Shown here piece by piece: positions 6,035 to 7,617 of a stretch of DNA of 7,617 bases. The DNA comes from IMCC26207 sp044357715 (GTDB lineage Bacteria > Actinomycetota > Acidimicrobiia > Acidimicrobiales > Microtrichaceae), in contig JBIKPA010000137.1 in assembly GCA_044357715.1 (NCBI GenBank), forward strand, positions 1 to 7,617, read 5' to 3'. The notes beneath the pieces were generated by a model. That model made no database searches. It was not told where the DNA came from and saw only the letters and a program-made list of their open reading frames with translations. Made by a program: the position numbers and the translations under genes. The stretch's first letter is position 1, and each line of letters opens with the position of its first letter.

Positions 6035-6055
6035 TGTGGACTGTGCTGTGGACTC
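6035..6055 (-). promoter_or_regulatory. Two weaker inverted DnaA boxes
   Basis: TGTGGACT occurs at 6035-6042 and again at 6047-6054, a direct repeat with a 12-base period. Read on the minus strand each gives a nine-base box, CAGTCCACA and GAGTCCACA, with the TCCACA core and two mismatches to the TTRTCCACA form. Together with the perfect box at 6023 they form a convergent cluster, with TCCACA and TGTGGA separated by only three bases. Confidence 0.6.
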
Positions 6056-6060
6056 GGTGG

Positions 6061-6089
6061 GTGAAACAGCAAATGAGTCTTGGTATTAC
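6061..6089 (+). promoter_or_regulatory. Possible dnaA promoter
   Basis: GTGAAA (6061-6066) and TATTAC (6084-6089) are 17 bases apart, and TGG just before TATTAC resembles an extended -10. The match is only partial. The position, just downstream of the DnaA boxes, would suit DnaA autoregulation. Confidence 0.25.
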
Positions 6090-6154
6090 TAGTGCTTTCT
6101 AAGCAGTAACATTTCCACACCTGTTCGACCTCAGCCCGCTGCGGCCGGCATCGA

Positions 6155-7564
6155 ATGAGCTCAAACCAAAGGAAGCAGGCCACATTGGCAGGAGAGGGAG
6201 CGCAAGTCTGGGCCGAAGCATCTCCCTTACTTGCTTTACAAGTCAGCGACACCGTGTGGAGCTCCACTTTCCAAGACATGACCGGGGTTGACATCGTCGA
6301 TGACATTTTGACCGTTTCGGTACCAAGTCAGCTAGTTCGGCAGCGAATTGAACAACGCTACGTTGAACTTCTTCTCTCTGCTCTCACCGATGCGGGATAC
6401 CCAGATCTCACACTAGTAATCGAAGTAGAGATTGACACCGAACAACCCGAACCAGAGTCCGAGAGTCATCCCAAGTCTGTTTCTTCTTCAACTGCAGAAC
6501 CCGCAACTGGTTCAGATCTCGGTTCTTCCTCAGCACCCGCCAAAAATTCCAACAGGCGCTACACCTTCGATACTTTCGTGATTGGGCAGTCAAACAGATT
6601 TGCTCACGCCGCAGCGCTGTCAGTGGCCGAAACCCCCGCTCGCAGTTATAACCCCCTGTTTGTCTACGGGGACGCAGGCCTAGGTAAAACACACCTTCTA
6701 CAATCCATAGCTAACTACGTGCGAGAGAACTATCCCCAGTACAAGGTTCGATATCTCTCAACGGAGACCTTGCTGAATGAATTTGTTGATGCAATTCGTA
6801 AGAACTCCCAACCAGAGTTCAAACGACGGTACCGAGAGATCGACGTCTTGTTAGTTGACGATATCCAATTCATGGAAGGCAAAGAACAGCTACAAGAAGA
6901 GTTCTTCCATACCTTCAATACTTTGCATGAGGCTCAAAGACAGATTGTTCTGTCTTCTGATCGACCTCCAGACGCAATTGCAACACTCGAGGACCGGCTT
7001 CGTAGCAGATTCAAGATGGGCCTCATCACAGATATCCAACCTCCCGACTTCGAAACCAGGCTCGCTATTTTGCTGAAAAAGGGTGAGCAGTCGAATACGA
7101 AGGTTCCAGCAGACGTACTTGAGTTCATAGCTACAAATATCACCTACAACATCCGAGAGCTAGAAGGGGCGCTCATCCGAGTTAGTGCATATGCCGCTCT
7201 CAATGATGAGCAACTCACCGTGGAGCTTGCTGAAATAATTCTGGCGGACTCAATCAATGCCACAAAACCCCGCCAGATAACTGCTGGGTATATCAGCGAA
7301 AAGACGGCCGAGATGTTCGGAGTTGAGGTCGAACAACTCCGCAGTAAGAGCCGAACCAGAGACCTTGTTCACGCCAGGCAGGTCGGCATGTACGTCTGTC
7401 GTGAACTCACTGACCTCTCGTACCCTCAAATCGGCAAGGAGTTTGGCGGCCGTGACCACACGACCGTCATTCATGCGTACGACAAGATTTCTAATCTCAT
7501 GCAAGAGCGGCGCAAGACATATGACGATGTGACGTTGTTGATCCAACAGATCCTGGCTCGATGA
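6155..7564 (+). CDS. dnaA: DnaA chromosomal replication initiator
   Basis: DnaA binds DnaA boxes, forms an ATP-dependent filament and melts the origin. The 469-residue product has domain I (about 1-90), a short Ser/Glu/Pro-rich domain II (about 91-134), the AAA+ domain III (about 136-345) and DNA-binding domain IV (about 372-469). Visible motifs are Walker A GDAGLGKT (172-179), Walker B VLLVDD (231-236), sensor I LSSDRPP (266-272), the EDRLRSRF arginine-finger segment (279-286), sensor II around YNIRELEGAL (331-340), and the domain IV signature KEFGGRDHTTVIHA (428-441). The length is normal; actinobacterial relatives often have a longer domain II. The ATG at 6155 is the first possible start after the in-frame stop at 6107-6109, but no ribosome-binding site is visible before it. 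The gene is divergent from rpmH across the origin region. Confidence 0.97.
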   Translation: MSSNQRKQATLAGEGAQVWAEASPLLALQVSDTVWSSTFQDMTGVDIVDDILTVSVPSQLVRQRIEQRYVELLLSALTDAGYPDLTLVIEVEIDTEQPEPESESHPKSVSSSTAEPATGSDLGSSSAPAKNSNRRYTFDTFVIGQSNRFAHAAALSVAETPARSYNPLFVYGDAGLGKTHLLQSIANYVRENYPQYKVRYLSTETLLNEFVDAIRKNSQPEFKRRYREIDVLLVDDIQFMEGKEQLQEEFFHTFNTLHEAQRQIVLSSDRPPDAIATLEDRLRSRFKMGLITDIQPPDFETRLAILLKKGEQSNTKVPADVLEFIATNITYNIRELEGALIRVSAYAALNDEQLTVELAEIILADSINATKPRQITAGYISEKTAEMFGVEVEQLRSKSRTRDLVHARQVGMYVCRELTDLSYPQIGKEFGGRDHTTVIHAYDKISNLMQERRKTYDDVTLLIQQILAR

Positions 7565-7617
7565 TGAGTCTCCATGGTAAGGATCACCTTCGATGGGAGC
7601 GGGATCGCGACCGCGAT
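7565..7617. other. Unassigned 53 bases after dnaA
   Basis: dnaN commonly follows dnaA, but these bases show no recognisable DnaN start. Plus-strand frames open from ATG at 7561 (overlapping the dnaA stop as ATGA), 7574 and 7593 to the window end. AAGGA at 7579-7583 lies nine bases before the 7593 ATG. None can be identified over so short a stretch. Confidence 0.3.

Larger units (their letters stand above)
5730..6154. other. Non-coding rpmH-dnaA region, probable oriC
   Basis: These 425 bases separate the divergent rpmH and dnaA genes, a common position for bacterial origins. They hold one perfect DnaA box, two weaker boxes in the opposite orientation, and weak 7/9 matches at 5790-5798 (CTATCCACT) and 6111-6119 (ATTTCCACA). 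Two inverted repeats lie at 5779-5802 and 5974-5990. The stretch from about 6062 to 6118 is the most AT-rich part and is a candidate unwinding element. Promoters for rpmH and dnaA must lie here too; a weak rpmH candidate on the minus strand pairs GTGACT (5961-5956) with TGATAG (5939-5934). Open frames crossing this region show no recognisable protein. Whether replication starts here or downstream of dnaA cannot be settled from this window. Confidence 0.7.

Noticed and set aside
5992..6306. Minus-strand 104-codon open frame overlapping the dnaA 5' end
   Set aside because: It runs antisense through dnaA and the DnaA-box cluster, and its translation resembles no family I know.
7574..7617. Start of dnaN after dnaA
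   Set aside because: The translation from 7574 (MVRITFDGSGIATA) does not match the DnaN N-terminus, and only 44 bases are available.

Overview
This window is the chromosomal replication-origin neighbourhood of a bacterium. It carries the conserved gene order parB-parA-rsmG-jag-yidC-yidD-rnpA-rpmH, all on the minus strand, then a non-coding oriC-type gap and dnaA on the plus strand. The organism is most likely an actinobacterium, and within that phylum probably from the Acidimicrobiia. That placement is inference: it rests on recalled family sequence features (the RsmG C-terminus, a GFLGPGPV segment in RsmG, Jag and ParB wording) and on a moderate base composition, not on a search.

Layout, left to right. 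Positions 1-889 hold parB, cut by the left edge a few residues before its likely end. It overlaps parA (879-1958) by 11 bases. The 137-base gap to rsmG holds a perfect 16-bp palindromic parS site (2048-2063) and a small rsmG terminator (2073-2090). rsmG (2096-2743) is separated from jag by a gap with a 12-bp perfect hairpin (2814-2841). jag (2870-3673) carries a second parS site inside its coding sequence (3374-3389). yidC (3682-4848), yidD, rnpA and rpmH (start 5729) follow with short gaps or overlaps and look like one transcription unit. From 5730 to 6154 there is no credible gene; this gap holds a perfect DnaA box, two weaker inverted boxes and two inverted repeats. dnaA fills 6155-7564, and the last 53 bases are unassigned.

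How the genes work together. DnaA binds the boxes beside its own gene to open the origin. ParB loads on the two parS sites and, with the ParA ATPase, segregates the new origins. RpmH (L34) and RnpA (the protein part of RNase P) serve translation and tRNA maturation. YidD and YidC insert membrane proteins, Jag is their RNA-binding companion, and RsmG methylates 16S rRNA.

The window is essentially core chromosome; I see no mobile element, CRISPR array or defence system. The most interesting point is rnpA. Its conserved N-terminal coding extends 27 codons upstream of the first canonical start, with no ATG, GTG or TTG available. The only NTG codon there is a CTG whose last two bases lie in the rpmH stop, so rnpA seems to start at CTG in a CTGA stop-start overlap.
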